DNA of 64,000 nt from a bacterium (GTDB lineage Bacteria; UBA10199; 2-02-FULL-44-16; JAAZCA01): the NCBI GenBank assembly GCA_021810905.1, contig JAJZQH010000005.1, positions 163,150 to 227,149 of the forward strand, given 5' to 3'. The notes beneath the pieces are model-generated. The model did not search any database. It saw only the letters and a list, made by a program, of their open reading frames with translations, and was not told the origin of the DNA. Shown in pieces: positions 17,939 to 27,496 of this stretch (position 1 is its first letter; the number at the start of each line of letters is the position of its first letter). Position numbers and translations under genes: made by a program.

Positions 17939-19771
17939 ATGGAGTGGTGCGCCCCCATCCTTGCGGAATCGGGAATATACTCAGGAGTCTATGCCGTAAT
18001 GAGTGATCATTATCAAATCAACGGCCATCTCGCATTAAAGCTGGACTTTGAGGAATTTGCCGCGCGCCTGAAACAGGCTGCGGGTGATTCGTGGCGGCCG
18101 GAGATCGTCTCTGACAAAGATATTTCTCACGAGGAACTTCTCGCCCTCCTGGATTGCGGCCGCGATGGCAATCTCACGGCCGCGGACTTTCTGAAAAATC
18201 CGGCGATCGTTCTGCATGACGACGTAGCGGACGGGCTTCTGATCAGGCTCACATATGACGGCTTTGAAAATTTGCGCCGATTCGAAGGATTGCGCGACTC
18301 CCTCTCTCCGATAAAACTGAATGGACGTACCGACTGGTTCCGCAGCGTCATCGCAAAGCGCGGGATCACGGACGCGTCTGTGCTCAGAGATGAGGATATC
18401 GATTATCTGACCATGGCGGTGGTGAAGAACTTCAACCTCCTGCCGCTCATCCCTCCGCGCTATCAGCGTGCAGTATGGAACCGGGCGTTGCAGATGGTGC
18501 GCAAGGACGGTGTGGCGTTCGATCCTGCGCGTGTGGCCACTCAAGCGGACCTTGTGCGCACGCTCGGAGAGCATGGCATCAATTTTACGAAGCGCATTCG
18601 CAGCCTTTCCACCGCGCTGACGCTGACAGGCGAGCGCGACTCGCTCGATCGCAAACCCGATAATCGGCCGATCGCCTTGCTTTTCTATACCACGAAAGAT
18701 CGCAATGATGCGTTTGAAACGGTTCCAGTTGTCGACAGGTTTGTGGAGAGCGGAAAATTCCGCGTCCTGTATTATGAAGTCTCAACTGAAGGTGAAGAGA
18801 GAAGGATACGCGCCGAAGTCACGTCAAGGACCGGGAGAAAGATCCATACGCTCGCATATGGCGGACACGGCAACAGCAAGAGCCTTGCCCTTGGCGACGA
18901 TCATGGCTTTGATCCTTTGCGGAGCAACGAAAAATATTTCGTCGACACCGTGGATTTCGACGAGGGCGATTTCAACGAGCTTGCCTCGCAGATGGATGAA
19001 CACGGGCAGGTCCTTCTCGACGCGTGCAGCAACGGCGAAGGCGGCGACGAGAACGACAATCTGACGAATCGTTTTGCCGAGGCCTTGCCCGGCCGGCGGA
19101 TCTTCAGTTCGAAAGTTCCGACCAACATGCTCGATTTTTTTATCAACGACGATCTCAGCATCTACGTGTCATGGAGTGCACGCAGCCCCTATGAAGCCCG
19201 CGCCGCGGAGGGGAGTCTTCCCAGATGGACCTCTCTCTATCGGAGCGGTTTCCAGACAGGGGCCCAGGCACTCTATCAGTTGGGAATTAAGAATGCGGAT
19301 GCGCCGGGGGACGTTCTTTTCTTCAATGATGTATCCGGCGTCAGGATATGGGAAGGCTATCGTTTTGCTCAGTATATCGGGCTGCGCGCGGCGCTCGACA
19401 TGGAACGCGTGCGCACCTCCAATGCGCCCACGCCGTCGGATACGATGATCGATGCGTCGGTCGGTGTATTTCTCCAGCCGACTCCCGACTATAAAGGAGG
19501 GAGATCGCTCTTCTCCTTCACCTTCATGCTCCCGGAGATCGGCTATTTCCGCATGATGGGGCAGGACGTGAGCGGTTTGTCGATAGCGTCTCCAGGTGCT
19601 CAGCTGGGTATCAGCCTGAGCGATCGAATAATGCTGGAAGGTTTCGGCAGGTTCAAATTTTACAAGACCTTCGGCATGAGCGACCACGGCAATCTGGGCG
19701 GCCCGCAATTCGGCCTCGGCCTCACGTATCACACGGGCGAGGTGGAGTGGGAGAGGGCTGGTAGCAAGTAA
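17939..19771 (+). CDS. Caspase-like (clan CD) protein with EF-hand-like segment
   Basis: A 610-residue protein of unknown role. The centre has the layout of a caspase-fold peptidase: a hydrophobic strand RPIALLFYTTK (about 243-253), then AYGGHGNS with His310, then a strand ending VLLDACSNGEG with Cys363. The N-terminal part contains a 12-residue EF-hand-like loop, DCGRDGNLTAAD (72-83). The last 90 residues are rich in alternating hydrophobics. No signal peptide is seen. An ATG at 17999, with AGGAG 11 bases upstream, is an alternative start (20 residues shorter) because GGG directly abuts the first ATG. Family assignment rests on the His/Cys dyad spacing only. Proteolysis is inferred, not shown. 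Confidence 0.7.
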   Translation: MEWCAPILAESGIYSGVYAVMSDHYQINGHLALKLDFEEFAARLKQAAGDSWRPEIVSDKDISHEELLALLDCGRDGNLTAADFLKNPAIVLHDDVADGLLIRLTYDGFENLRRFEGLRDSLSPIKLNGRTDWFRSVIAKRGITDASVLRDEDIDYLTMAVVKNFNLLPLIPPRYQRAVWNRALQMVRKDGVAFDPARVATQADLVRTLGEHGINFTKRIRSLSTALTLTGERDSLDRKPDNRPIALLFYTTKDRNDAFETVPVVDRFVESGKFRVLYYEVSTEGEERRIRAEVTSRTGRKIHTLAYGGHGNSKSLALGDDHGFDPLRSNEKYFVDTVDFDEGDFNELASQMDEHGQVLLDACSNGEGGDENDNLTNRFAEALPGRRIFSSKVPTNMLDFFINDDLSIYVSWSARSPYEARAAEGSLPRWTSLYRSGFQTGAQALYQLGIKNADAPGDVLFFNDVSGVRIWEGYRFAQYIGLRAALDMERVRTSNAPTPSDTMIDASVGVFLQPTPDYKGGRSLFSFTFMLPEIGYFRMMGQDVSGLSIASPGAQLGISLSDRIMLEGFGRFKFYKTFGMSDHGNLGGPQFGLGLTYHTGEVEWERAGSK

Positions 19772-19942
19772 TCGACAGTCTCTTCGCGTTGCCATTATTT
19801 TGACGTCCTGATAGCGATTTCTCATTTTGACTCCCCTCTCCCTCTCAATAAAAATAATAAAATCAGAGACTTGACTGGGGTTTTTCATGGCATGGAGATT
19901 GCAAATTTATGTAAGTCGTCCATCTCGGAGGGGAGACTGGCC

Positions 19943-22363
19943 ATGTCGAATACGCGGAAAATTTCGATGATCGCATTCATCGTGAGTATCATTGCAGGGA
20001 CGAGCTTCATAATGATTGGGACGGGGCAGGGCCTGGTCAAGCCGCAGCTCATCAATCCGGTTCCGGCGACGATCTACAAGGTCACTAAGACAACCGACAC
20101 GTCTGGAGCGTGCACGGCATCGGACTGTTCCCTGCGCGCTGCCATTACGGCGGCCAATGCGCATGCCGGAAACGACACGATCGAGGTGCCGTCGGGGCAG
20201 TATGTATTGACGGGTCAGGTCGACGAAGATCTGAATGCTGGAGGCGATCTCGACATCACGGATTCGGTGACGGTCAAAGGCACGGGGAGCTCTCCGTCTA
20301 TTATTGACGGCAATCACGCGGATCGCGTGTTTCATATTCTGAAGGGGGCAAGGATTGAACTGCTGAATCTGGATATTCGGAATGGCGATCATGTGTATCT
20401 CGGAGGTGGAATCGGGATCGGTACGACGTTCACGGACGCATCAACTGTCGTCCTGCGTGATTGCATCGTCCAGGACAATCATGCAATCAGCCAGGGGGGC
20501 GGAATCTTCTTCCGGGGAGACAACGTCCGGCTCGATCTGCTCCGGACAAAAGTGCTCAGGAACGTCGTCGGGATCCAGAATGGCAATGATTATGCTTTTG
20601 GAGGGGGACTCCACTTCTGGGGGAAATCTATCCTCAATATAGCTGATGCTGTTTTCGATGGAAACAGAGCGCCCTATGGTACGTCCTCTGACCAGAATGC
20701 GGGAGTTGCGGGCGCCCTTTATGTCCGCGCTGCCAATGATGCGGCAAAAGATGTGATCCTGACAAATACTCAGCTCATCAACAACAGCGCGGTCGATACC
20801 GGCGGTATTGCTACGGACTCCGGGAGTGCGTGCAGTGCTGCCTTATCTCTCAACAACATCGTGCTCCAGAATAACAGTGCGACGGCGGGATACAGCGCGG
20901 CGAGCTTCTGTGTCACGTCTGCGACGATCGCTTCTTCCCAGGTGATCGGCAACAAGGGAGGAACGTACGGCAACTTCGCCATCAATGCCCGCGCTGCATC
21001 GACATCAGTAACGCTGACCGATGTGAGGGTCGTCGATAACGACCTGCGGGGATTGGATGTTTCCACGCAGTATAATGGTCCGATAGTTGCTGACAGGCTG
21101 GTCCTTCAAAACAACAGGTCCGGAGGAGGAGAACTGGAAGCGGCAGGGGTGAAGATCACGAACAGTACCATCTCGGACAATGCCGTTGTCGGGGGTCTGC
21201 GTCTCACGAGCACGAAAGACGTTGTTATCACGGGAACGACTGTTGCGAACAACGCGTCGGAATCCGGCGTGGGCGGCCTGGATATCTTTTCAAATGCATC
21301 GTTCACGATTGAGGCGTCGAGCATCGTCGGAAATCGGAGTCAAAATGATACCGGTGGCGTCTTACTGGAGGCACAGAATTGCACGATCAAGAACGTAACG
21401 ATCTCCGGAAACAGCACCGGATCGGGCGCCGATAAGGCCGGCGGGCTTGAGGTGAAGGTGAACAACGCTCAGCTTTCCAACGTGACGATGACTGGAAATG
21501 CAGCGCCCGCTGGCAGCGGTTCGCTTCTTCTTCAGACCAACGTCCACGTGTCGATCATCAACTCGATCCTTTCCAGCCCACAGAGTGTGACGATGTGCGA
21601 TTTCAGGGGCGGAGTGCCGCTTGGGATAATCACATCACAGGGATATAACCTCGTGTCGGACACGAGCTGCAATCTCACGGCTGCGGGCGATCATCAGAAC
21701 ATCGACCCGAAGCTCGGTCCGCTCGCGGACAATGGCGGCCTTACTATGACGCACATTCTGCTCGCCGGGAGTCCGGCGATCGATGCCGGGGGAACGGTTG
21801 CAGCTGTTACGAAGGATCAGCGTGGTGTTGATCGTCCGAAGGATGGAAACGGCGATGGTACGATTGCTTACGACATCGGTGCAGTTGAAATCGATTTCTT
21901 CTGCGGCAACGGGACGAAAAATGCCGACGAAGAGTGCGATGATGGTTCTGCGAACAGCAATACCGGAGCATGCCTGCCCACGTGTGTGTCGGCCACCTGC
22001 GGCGACGGATTCGTGTGGGCAGGGCATGAGGAGTGCGATGATGGCGCGGCCAACAGCGACACGAGGGCATGTCTTCCCAATTGCGTGAAGGCCAAGTGCG
22101 GCGACGGATTCGTGGAAGCGGGCGTTGAGGAATGCGATGACGGCAACACCGTGGATGGAGACGGCTGCAGCGCACTCTGTAACATTGAACAGACTGCTCA
22201 GCAGACACAGCAACAGGCGCCCGAACTCTCCGGGTCACCGGGCGGACAGCCTGCACCGACCCCAGCGCCGACAGGTTCCGGGGCCACCTCGGGAGGTGGA
22301 GCTGGAGGTGAGGCGCCAGCAAGTTCTTCCGGCGGCTGCAGCCTGATGCCGGGCCTGCGCTGA
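19943..22363 (+). CDS. Surface protein: CSLREA motif, beta-helix, DUF4215 Cys-rich repeats
   Basis: About 806 residues. Start ATG 19943 has GGGGAG seven bases upstream and opens a signal peptide/anchor (residues 8-30). Residues about 60-75 carry [17 protein letters not shown], the CSLREA-type motif. Residues 90-630 are a right-handed parallel beta-helix, with repeated N-x-A/I and short imperfect rungs. Residues 655-750 hold three myxococcus-type Cys-rich repeats, [31 protein letters not shown] and [17 protein letters not shown] Gly/Ser/Pro linker then leads to the end [10 protein letters not shown]. There is no C-terminal membrane helix, so it is not a standard MYXO-CTERM, but the Gly-Gly-Cys close to the end may be a processing or lipidation signal. 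Likely an adhesin or surface protein. Confidence 0.85.
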   Translation: MSNTRKISMIAFIVSIIAGTSFIMIGTGQGLVKPQLINPVPATIYKVTKTTDTSGACTASDCSLRAAITAANAHAGNDTIEVPSGQYVLTGQVDEDLNAGGDLDITDSVTVKGTGSSPSIIDGNHADRVFHILKGARIELLNLDIRNGDHVYLGGGIGIGTTFTDASTVVLRDCIVQDNHAISQGGGIFFRGDNVRLDLLRTKVLRNVVGIQNGNDYAFGGGLHFWGKSILNIADAVFDGNRAPYGTSSDQNAGVAGALYVRAANDAAKDVILTNTQLINNSAVDTGGIATDSGSACSAALSLNNIVLQNNSATAGYSAASFCVTSATIASSQVIGNKGGTYGNFAINARAASTSVTLTDVRVVDNDLRGLDVSTQYNGPIVADRLVLQNNRSGGGELEAAGVKITNSTISDNAVVGGLRLTSTKDVVITGTTVANNASESGVGGLDIFSNASFTIEASSIVGNRSQNDTGGVLLEAQNCTIKNVTISGNSTGSGADKAGGLEVKVNNAQLSNVTMTGNAAPAGSGSLLLQTNVHVSIINSILSSPQSVTMCDFRGGVPLGIITSQGYNLVSDTSCNLTAAGDHQNIDPKLGPLADNGGLTMTHILLAGSPAIDAGGTVAAVTKDQRGVDRPKDGNGDGTIAYDIGAVEIDFFCGNGTKNADEECDDGSANSNTGACLPTCVSATCGDGFVWAGHEECDDGAANSDTRACLPNCVKAKCGDGFVEAGVEECDDGNTVDGDGCSALCNIEQTAQQTQQQAPELSGSPGGQPAPTPAPTGSGATSGGGAGGEAPASSSGGCSLMPGLR

Positions 22364-22386
22364 AGCGCGGAAACGTAATTGCGCAT

Positions 22387-22418
22387 AAAAAAAGGCCCCC
22401 GAAATCGGGGGCCTTTTT
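22387..22418. terminator. Bidirectional rho-independent terminator
   Basis: Stem GGCCCCCGA-aa-TCGGGGGCC (22394-22413), with an A-run before and a T-run after. It sits between the convergent beta-helix gene and the 22429-22890 lipoprotein gene and can serve both. Confidence 0.85.
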
Positions 22419-22428
22419 GCTGCCTTGC

Positions 22429-22890
22429 TTATACCTTAGTGCCTGTCACGTTCGTCTGGCCGGAACAGGAATCAACGCCGTCAGTCCATTCCCAGTTGGA
22501 TGTACCGCTGAATGAAGTATTGGCGACGGTAACATCCGTGCCGGTGATGGTGACGGTTCCTCCGGAGCCGGGATACGTGCCCTGCCAATCGACGTGATCG
22601 CCTGAGATCGTGCCTGCGAACGTCGCGCCGGCAATATCGCCGGAGGTCACCGTGACCGTGATGTTGTTTCCGGTCTGGACCGCATCACCGGTCCAGGTGC
22701 TCACCGTGCCGATGTTTTGCGCGCAAATGCCCGATGCCTCGGTGATCGTCTCCGTCACATGCCATGAACCCGTGACGTTTGCGGCCGGGGTCTCTGTTCC
22801 TCCGCCTCCTCCGCACGCTGACAGGGAGAGCAGCAACACCGGAAATATGCACAACACAGAATATAGCGCTTTCTTCTTCATGAGCTTCAT
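22429..22890 (-). CDS. Small lipoprotein of unknown function
   Basis: 153 residues. A type II signal peptide with lipobox LSAC (Cys26) is followed by a Gly stretch and about 120 residues of Thr/Val/Gly-rich beta sequence, with three further Cys. AAGGGGG four bases before the ATG at 22890 supports the start. The pattern of short strands (VTGSWHVTETI, GTYPGSGGTVTITG) suggests a small beta-sandwich or lipocalin-like domain. No family is recognised. Presumably anchored to the outer membrane. Confidence 0.75.
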   Translation of the reverse strand: MKLMKKKALYSVLCIFPVLLLSLSACGGGGGTETPAANVTGSWHVTETITEASGICAQNIGTVSTWTGDAVQTGNNITVTVTSGDIAGATFAGTISGDHVDWQGTYPGSGGTVTITGTDVTVANTSFSGTSNWEWTDGVDSCSGQTNVTGTKV

Positions 22891-22985
22891 ACAACCCCCT
22901 TTCTTCTGTCCGAATGATTTCGTGAGAGTATTTTAGAAATACATCAGGAGGCTGAAATGTCGAGTATTTTATCCAATTGCAATTA

Positions 22986-23075
22986 TCAGGCTGGAGCAGT
23001 CCCGGAGATCATTAGCCTCGCCACTTCCTCTTCGGTGATTTGTTTTTGTGGAACCGCCTTGCTCCAGCGTGAGCA
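22986..23075 (-). pseudogene. Possible 3' remnant of a lost gene
   Basis: A minus-strand frame reads WSKAVPQKQITEEEVARLMI and ends at a TGA at 22986-22988. It has no start codon between its upstream stop and an internal Met, and its amino-acid pattern (ITEEEVARL) looks coding. It may be the tail of a decayed gene; weak evidence. Confidence 0.2.
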
Positions 23076-23088
23076 ATAATATTATAAT
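23059..23088 (+). promoter_or_regulatory. Promoter giving a probable leaderless transcript
   Basis: TTGCTC (23059-23064), 18 bp, then a consensus TATAAT (23083-23088). The ATG of the next gene lies only 6 nt after the -10 box and no ribosome site precedes it, so transcription would start at or within 1-2 nt of the start codon. Confidence 0.6.
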
Positions 23089-23094
23089 ACGAAA

Positions 23095-23946
23095 ATGAAA
23101 ATCACCAGGAACCTCTCTCTCGCGCGTCGATTCGTTTCATTCCTTCCACTGTTCATCATCGCCTCGCTCATCCTTGGAGCCTGCGGCAGCGGGGGAGAGC
23201 AGGGCATCATCGCCGCACCTGTATTCACCGCTCCCGCGCAAAAGCTGGCCGACACCGCGAGCCCGAATTTCACGCAACAGCTCCTCGCGGAAGCCCAAGC
23301 CTACGAGCCGCTGCTCGGGCAGGCCGGTACGCAGGTGAATATGGGATACTGGTCAGGCCCCAATAACCACGGCAGCCTCGTGCGCGTCCTCGATTCGATA
23401 AACGCGCAGCCCGCAGCCGCGGCGCAGAAGGCGATCTGGGACGAAGGCGTGCAGTCCTCGATCCAGTATCCTGCGTATGTCACGATGCTCAATGAACACT
23501 GGTACGAGCGCGCGCAGCCAGTGGACGGCAAGGTCACGATCTATGGAGTGCAGTACACGGATCCGCATCCCGTTACGTTTCAGCAGGCCGACGATATCTG
23601 GGGACAGTACTCGCAGCGCTATGCGGACATGGCGACGTTTTTTCTGCAGGAGACCGGCAATCCCGTGAAGGCGTGGTGCTTTGTGGAGGGGGCGAAGTCG
23701 AACCGTATATTCTATGTTTATGAGCTTCCGGAGCTCGCTATGCTGGAGCAGGCAGGCGCCGTGCGCGTCTTCTTCGCAAAGACGCGCGATGCGGACTGGC
23801 AGAATGCTGATGACTGGATCGAGGGGACGGCGAACGCGCCTGCGCCGATTCAGGCGGATCTGCAACTGCTACCTGAAATACGCTCGCCCGTGGCTGGAGA
23901 GGACGAGACCGCTTTTGCGCGCGGCGTCCACTGGGACGATTTCTGA
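23095..23946 (+). CDS. Lipoprotein of unknown function
   Basis: 283 residues. The signal peptide MKITRNLSLARRFVSFLPLF is followed by lipobox LGAC (Cys28). The mature part has a conserved-looking aromatic region (GYWSGPNNHGSLVRVLD; HWYERAQPVDGKVTIYGVQY). No catalytic motif or family is recognised. The start has no Shine-Dalgarno sequence but lies directly after a strong -10 element, suggesting leaderless translation. It is convergent with the ROK gene, with only 12 bp between the stops. Confidence 0.75.
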   Translation: MKITRNLSLARRFVSFLPLFIIASLILGACGSGGEQGIIAAPVFTAPAQKLADTASPNFTQQLLAEAQAYEPLLGQAGTQVNMGYWSGPNNHGSLVRVLDSINAQPAAAAQKAIWDEGVQSSIQYPAYVTMLNEHWYERAQPVDGKVTIYGVQYTDPHPVTFQQADDIWGQYSQRYADMATFFLQETGNPVKAWCFVEGAKSNRIFYVYELPELAMLEQAGAVRVFFAKTRDADWQNADDWIEGTANAPAPIQADLQLLPEIRSPVAGEDETAFARGVHWDDF

Positions 23947-23958
23947 GACAATCTACCG

Positions 23959-25014
23959 TCAAGGTTGCGAGGCTGCGGCGAGGGCCGCGGCTCCGAATAT
24001 CTCCGCGTGCCTGGAATCGATCTCGCCCTTGTAGATCCTGATTGCATCAAGCCTCGCTGGTGGGAAGCCGTCGTGCACGAGGCCTTCTCTGATGCCAGTC
24101 TCAAAAAGATTGAAAAATCGCGCGATTCTTCCGCCGATGACGATGCTGTCGATCGCCAGCGTGTGCAGCGCTGCGCCGATGGCCTTTCCCAGGTAGAAGC
24201 CGTACCTGTGCCACAGATGGAGCGCGGTTACGTTTCCATCACGTGTGAGCTGCGACATCGTTTCCGGCGTCATCGCGGAGGCCAGCGCCTTATACCCCCA
24301 GCTAGAAGTCTTCAAAGGATCGAGCCCGCATTTCTGCATCAGGTCGCGCGGGTCATCTACTTCCTGCTGCCAAAACATCGTCGCAAAGGCGGTTTCGCCG
24401 CATATCTGCTCCACGCAGCCGCTGCGGCTGCACATGCACTGAATTTCCTGGTCTTTCAAATATACTGAACTCTCGAATACCTTCACGTGCCCGAGATCGC
24501 CTGCAAAACCCCTGTCGCCCACGAAGAGCTTTCCGCCGATGATGATGCCGGCATCCACGCCGGCGCCAAGCGTATATACGAGGAGATTCTCAGCCTCGAG
24601 TCTGCGGCCTATGCCGAATCGATATTCACCCATCGCATTTGCATTGCTGACTTTGGCTGCGGTGATCGTCAGGCGCGGAAATCTTTCCTGAAATAGCTTT
24701 TGCACATTGACGCCGTTGAATGCGGGCAGGTTGGGGGAGAGGACCACGCAGCCGCTCTTGTCCAGGAATCCGGGAAAGCCGATGCCCACGCCGTCGAGAT
24801 CTTTTCCTTCCGAGAACGCTTGGCTTCTCTCCTCTATACCCTCTGCAACACGATCCGCGATATATTCCGGAGTGCGCTGCTCTTCCGTGAGAGGGATGTA
24901 GTCCGCTTCCAGCAGAGCGCCCTCGTCGTCGACCGTTCCGATCTTGATGCCGTTCCCGCAGATGTCGATGCCGGCATAGACGCCCGAAAGACCGATATCC
25001 GAACCAAAAGACAT
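23959..25014 (-). CDS. ROK-family protein, probable sugar kinase homologue with altered catalytic site
   Basis: 351 residues. ROK features are YAGIDICGNGIKIG (13-26), the Gly-rich GAGVDAGIIIGGK, Glu/His GHVKV (His176) and the zinc motif CMCSRSGCVE (Cys193, Cys195, Cys200). GGGAGG five bases upstream supports ATG 25014. Active ROK glucokinases have a catalytic Asp in N-D-A-N-A; here the segment is VSNANAMGE, with Asn124 in that place. The usual Gly-Gly-Thr of the phosphate loop reads Cys-Gly-Asn. It may therefore be a sensor or binding protein and not an active kinase. There is no N-terminal helix-turn-helix, so it is not a ROK repressor. Confidence 0.8.
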   Translation of the reverse strand: MSFGSDIGLSGVYAGIDICGNGIKIGTVDDEGALLEADYIPLTEEQRTPEYIADRVAEGIEERSQAFSEGKDLDGVGIGFPGFLDKSGCVVLSPNLPAFNGVNVQKLFQERFPRLTITAAKVSNANAMGEYRFGIGRRLEAENLLVYTLGAGVDAGIIIGGKLFVGDRGFAGDLGHVKVFESSVYLKDQEIQCMCSRSGCVEQICGETAFATMFWQQEVDDPRDLMQKCGLDPLKTSSWGYKALASAMTPETMSQLTRDGNVTALHLWHRYGFYLGKAIGAALHTLAIDSIVIGGRIARFFNLFETGIREGLVHDGFPPARLDAIRIYKGEIDSRHAEIFGAAALAAASQP

Positions 25015-25244
25015 TTTATCCTCCCGGTCGTGATGACCCGCTGACCCTGTTGTATGCTGGAGCTGCTGTTTGCGAACTCAACCCCATGTTACATTTGTCG
25101 TATAAAGTCAAATATTATGCGGCGTTGAAAAAACAACTTAGGACAGAAGAATGCGGAGGAAGACGCGTTTTTTTACGCGGGGCCGGTTGTGCTTCTCTCC
25201 TCTATGAAGTATGGAGGATGAAATTCAACGACAAGGGGGGGAAT

Positions 25245-25724
25245 ATGAAAAAGATCGCATACGGTTTTGCAGTCGTCCTGATGGCAGTTCTCTGGTTCGG
25301 CACGACGAACGCGAGGGCGGAATCAGTGGGATATCTTGAGGACACGGAAAACTTCCCGAACATGCTCGAGACCAAGCCTACATGCAGTCAGGCCTACGAT
25401 AAATTCTTGAGCACGGCTCAGCCCCTCAACGCATGCCGTCATCTCGTTGATGCAAAGGCCAATCTGGACGCTCAGCAGAAGGTGAAGGATCAGATGGGTT
25501 CGATGAAAAACTGCAAGAGCTGCACAAAGATGATGGTCCAGGCGGATGAGGCCGCCTCCGCTTTCAGCGAACAGGTGAAGATGTATCAGGCGCAGTGCCC
25601 TGACAACAAGACGCAGACCGTGCTGCTGGAGAAGCTGCCCAAGCAGACAAAAGATGTCTGCAACTCATGTGACAACAAGTGGCCAGGAAAGATCGGTCCC
25701 AAGACAGAAGGCCTGTGCAAGTAA
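25245..25724 (+). CDS. Small secreted Cys-rich protein
   Basis: 159 residues. The start is fixed by a run of seven G residues just before ATG 25245 and by signal peptide MKKIAYGFAVVLMAVLWFG with cleavage after ARA. The mature part has eight Cys, including KNCKSCTKM and VCNSCDNKWPG. These could form disulfides or bind metal, and CxxC pairs separated by helix recall c-type or zinc-ribbon spacing, but no CxxCH heme motif is present. Function unknown. A strong terminator follows. Confidence 0.75.
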   Translation: MKKIAYGFAVVLMAVLWFGTTNARAESVGYLEDTENFPNMLETKPTCSQAYDKFLSTAQPLNACRHLVDAKANLDAQQKVKDQMGSMKNCKSCTKMMVQADEAASAFSEQVKMYQAQCPDNKTQTVLLEKLPKQTKDVCNSCDNKWPGKIGPKTEGLCK

Positions 25725-25739
25725 TACTTGCTTATGCAG

Positions 25740-25774
25740 AAAAATCCCCCTGCCAGAACAGGGGGATTTTTTTG
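25740..25774. terminator. Bidirectional rho-independent terminator
   Basis: AAATCCCCCTG-ccagaa-CAGGGGGATTT followed by T-rich sequence. It lies between the convergent secreted-protein gene and the ABC permease gene. Confidence 0.85.
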
Positions 25775-25779
25775 TACCG

Positions 25780-26556
25780 TCATTTTATGATCCTCTTCTT
25801 CATCCGATGCAGCGCGTACACGAACAGGATGAAGCCGGGGATGAGAAGCGCCAGGGTGTCGATCATCAACTGCCATCCCATGTTGCCCTGCATGAGCGCG
25901 CGCGACGCATCCACCGCATAGGTCAGCGGAAGGAACAGGGATATGGTCTTCACCGCAGGCGGAAAACGGTCGAGCGGAAAGAAGATGCCGGAGAAAAAGA
26001 ACATCGGAGAGATGAAGAGCTGGAAGTAGTAGGTGAAGAAATCGAAATTACGCGCGAACGAGGTTATCACCATCGAAAGCGAGGAGAAGAGAAAACCCAC
26101 CGCAATCCACAGGATGGGATATGCAGCAATCCAGGGGCTGTGCGCGAGCCCGAAGATCGCGAGCATTATGAGCATGATAATTCCGCTCACAGCCCCTCGC
26201 GTCATGCCCCAGAGTATTTCGCCGGCCACGATCTCTTCGGCGGAGACTGGTGTCGCGAGCTGCGCGTTGTAGACCTTCTCGATGGTCATCCGCACCATCG
26301 ACGAGTACGTGCACTCGAACGCAGAGGTAAACATGACCGCCGAGACTACAAGTCCTGGCGCGATGAAGGTGAGATATGGCATTCCGTCGATCGCTCCGAG
26401 GTAGGAGCCGAGGCCAATTCCAATGGCCACGAGGTAGAGCAGGGGCTCGCCTATGCTCGCGATGAAGGTGGGCAATATGAAGCGGCGGTACGAGACCGCA
26501 TTGCGCAGCCAGACGTAATAAGTGCGATAGCCGACGGAGGCGAGGGAGTTATTCAT
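25780..26556 (-). CDS. ABC-2 type permease (NodJ-like)
   Basis: 258 residues with six predicted membrane segments. It belongs to the ABC-2 exporter permeases of the NodJ/DrrB type: the start SVGYRTYYVWLRNA, the motif LATPVSAEEIVAGEILWG after the second segment and FISPMFFFSGIFFPLDRFP near residue 190. It exports a hydrophobic or glycolipid substrate together with the ATPase encoded just upstream, whose stop overlaps this start by 8 bp. The substrate cannot be told from the sequence. Confidence 0.88.
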   Translation of the reverse strand: MNNSLASVGYRTYYVWLRNAVSYRRFILPTFIASIGEPLLYLVAIGIGLGSYLGAIDGMPYLTFIAPGLVVSAVMFTSAFECTYSSMVRMTIEKVYNAQLATPVSAEEIVAGEILWGMTRGAVSGIIMLIMLAIFGLAHSPWIAAYPILWIAVGFLFSSLSMVITSFARNFDFFTYYFQLFISPMFFFSGIFFPLDRFPPAVKTISLFLPLTYAVDASRALMQGNMGWQLMIDTLALLIPGFILFVYALHRMKKRIIK

Positions 26557-27457
26557 TGAGCCCCCGTCCGGTGAGTTTGAGGAACACGTCTTCCAGCGTG
26601 GCAGGCCTCCGCAGAATCGCGTGCATCTGCGACGCCGTAACCCTTGCCATGACTGCGGCTACGTCCATGTGCGTTATATAGACGGTGTCGCCGAACGTCT
26701 CCATGCCGTATTCGAGCCCGCCGAGCGCACGCTCGATTTCGGCGGCGTTCACGTGATTGCGCACTTCGATCACTTCGTCGCCCACGAGTTCCTTCACCAG
26801 CGCCAGCGGTTCGCCGATTCTCAGGATCCTACCCTTGTCCATGATGATCACGCTGTCGCAGAGCTGCTGGGCCTCTTCCATGTAGTGAGTGGTGAGCACC
26901 ATCGTCAGCCCGCGTCCCTTAAGCCCGCGCAGCTGTTGCCAGATCACGTGCCGCATCTGCGGATCCAGCCCCGTGGTCGGCTCGTCGAGGATGAGAAGCA
27001 TGGGATCGTTGATGAGCGCGCGCGCGATGAGCAGCCTGCGGCGCATTCCGCCGGACAGCTCATCGATCCGGCTCTTGCGGCGATCCGCGAGCCCCATGAA
27101 CGATAGCTGGGCCTCGATCCGCTCGCGTGCGATTTTCCGGGGGATGTCGAAGAACCTCGCAAATACGGTCATGTTGTCCCACACGGAGAGATCGCCATCC
27201 AGGTCGTTATCCTGCGGCACTACCCCTATGCGCGCGCGGATCTGTCTGGCTGCCAGCGACGCCTCGATGCCCAGCACGCGCGCGCTGCCGGAAGTAGCGG
27301 GGGAGATGCACTGCAGCACGCGAACGGTGGAGCTCTTGCCCGCGCCGTTGGGGCCGAGCAGGCCCACGCACGTTCCACGTTCAACGGAGAATGAAATCCC
27401 ATCGACGGCCGTGAGGTCGCCGAATTTTTTAACGAGATTGTCGACTTCGATTATCAT
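26549..27457 (-). CDS. ABC transporter ATP-binding protein (NodI-like)
   Basis: 302 residues. Walker A GPNGAGKSS (35-43), Q-loop VVPQDNDLDGDLS, signature LSGGMRRRL, Walker B LLILDEPTTGLDP and the H-loop TTHYMEEA are all present. The C-terminal 70 residues match the NodI/DrrA type. It energises the ABC-2 permease encoded immediately downstream. PQDNDLD after the Q-loop and the ordering ATPase-permease are typical of the NodIJ family, found well outside rhizobia as lipid or polyketide exporters. Confidence 0.9.
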   Translation of the reverse strand: MIIEVDNLVKKFGDLTAVDGISFSVERGTCVGLLGPNGAGKSSTVRVLQCISPATSGSARVLGIEASLAARQIRARIGVVPQDNDLDGDLSVWDNMTVFARFFDIPRKIARERIEAQLSFMGLADRRKSRIDELSGGMRRRLLIARALINDPMLLILDEPTTGLDPQMRHVIWQQLRGLKGRGLTMVLTTHYMEEAQQLCDSVIIMDKGRILRIGEPLALVKELVGDEVIEVRNHVNAAEIERALGGLEYGMETFGDTVYITHMDVAAVMARVTASQMHAILRRPATLEDVFLKLTGRGLNE

Positions 27458-27496
27458 GTCCAGTCGCTCTAATCGGCGCCTCCGATGTCCAACTTT

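Noticed and set aside
25245..25724. c-type cytochrome (Cys pairs)
   Set aside because: Neither CxxC pair is followed by His, so no heme c attachment site.
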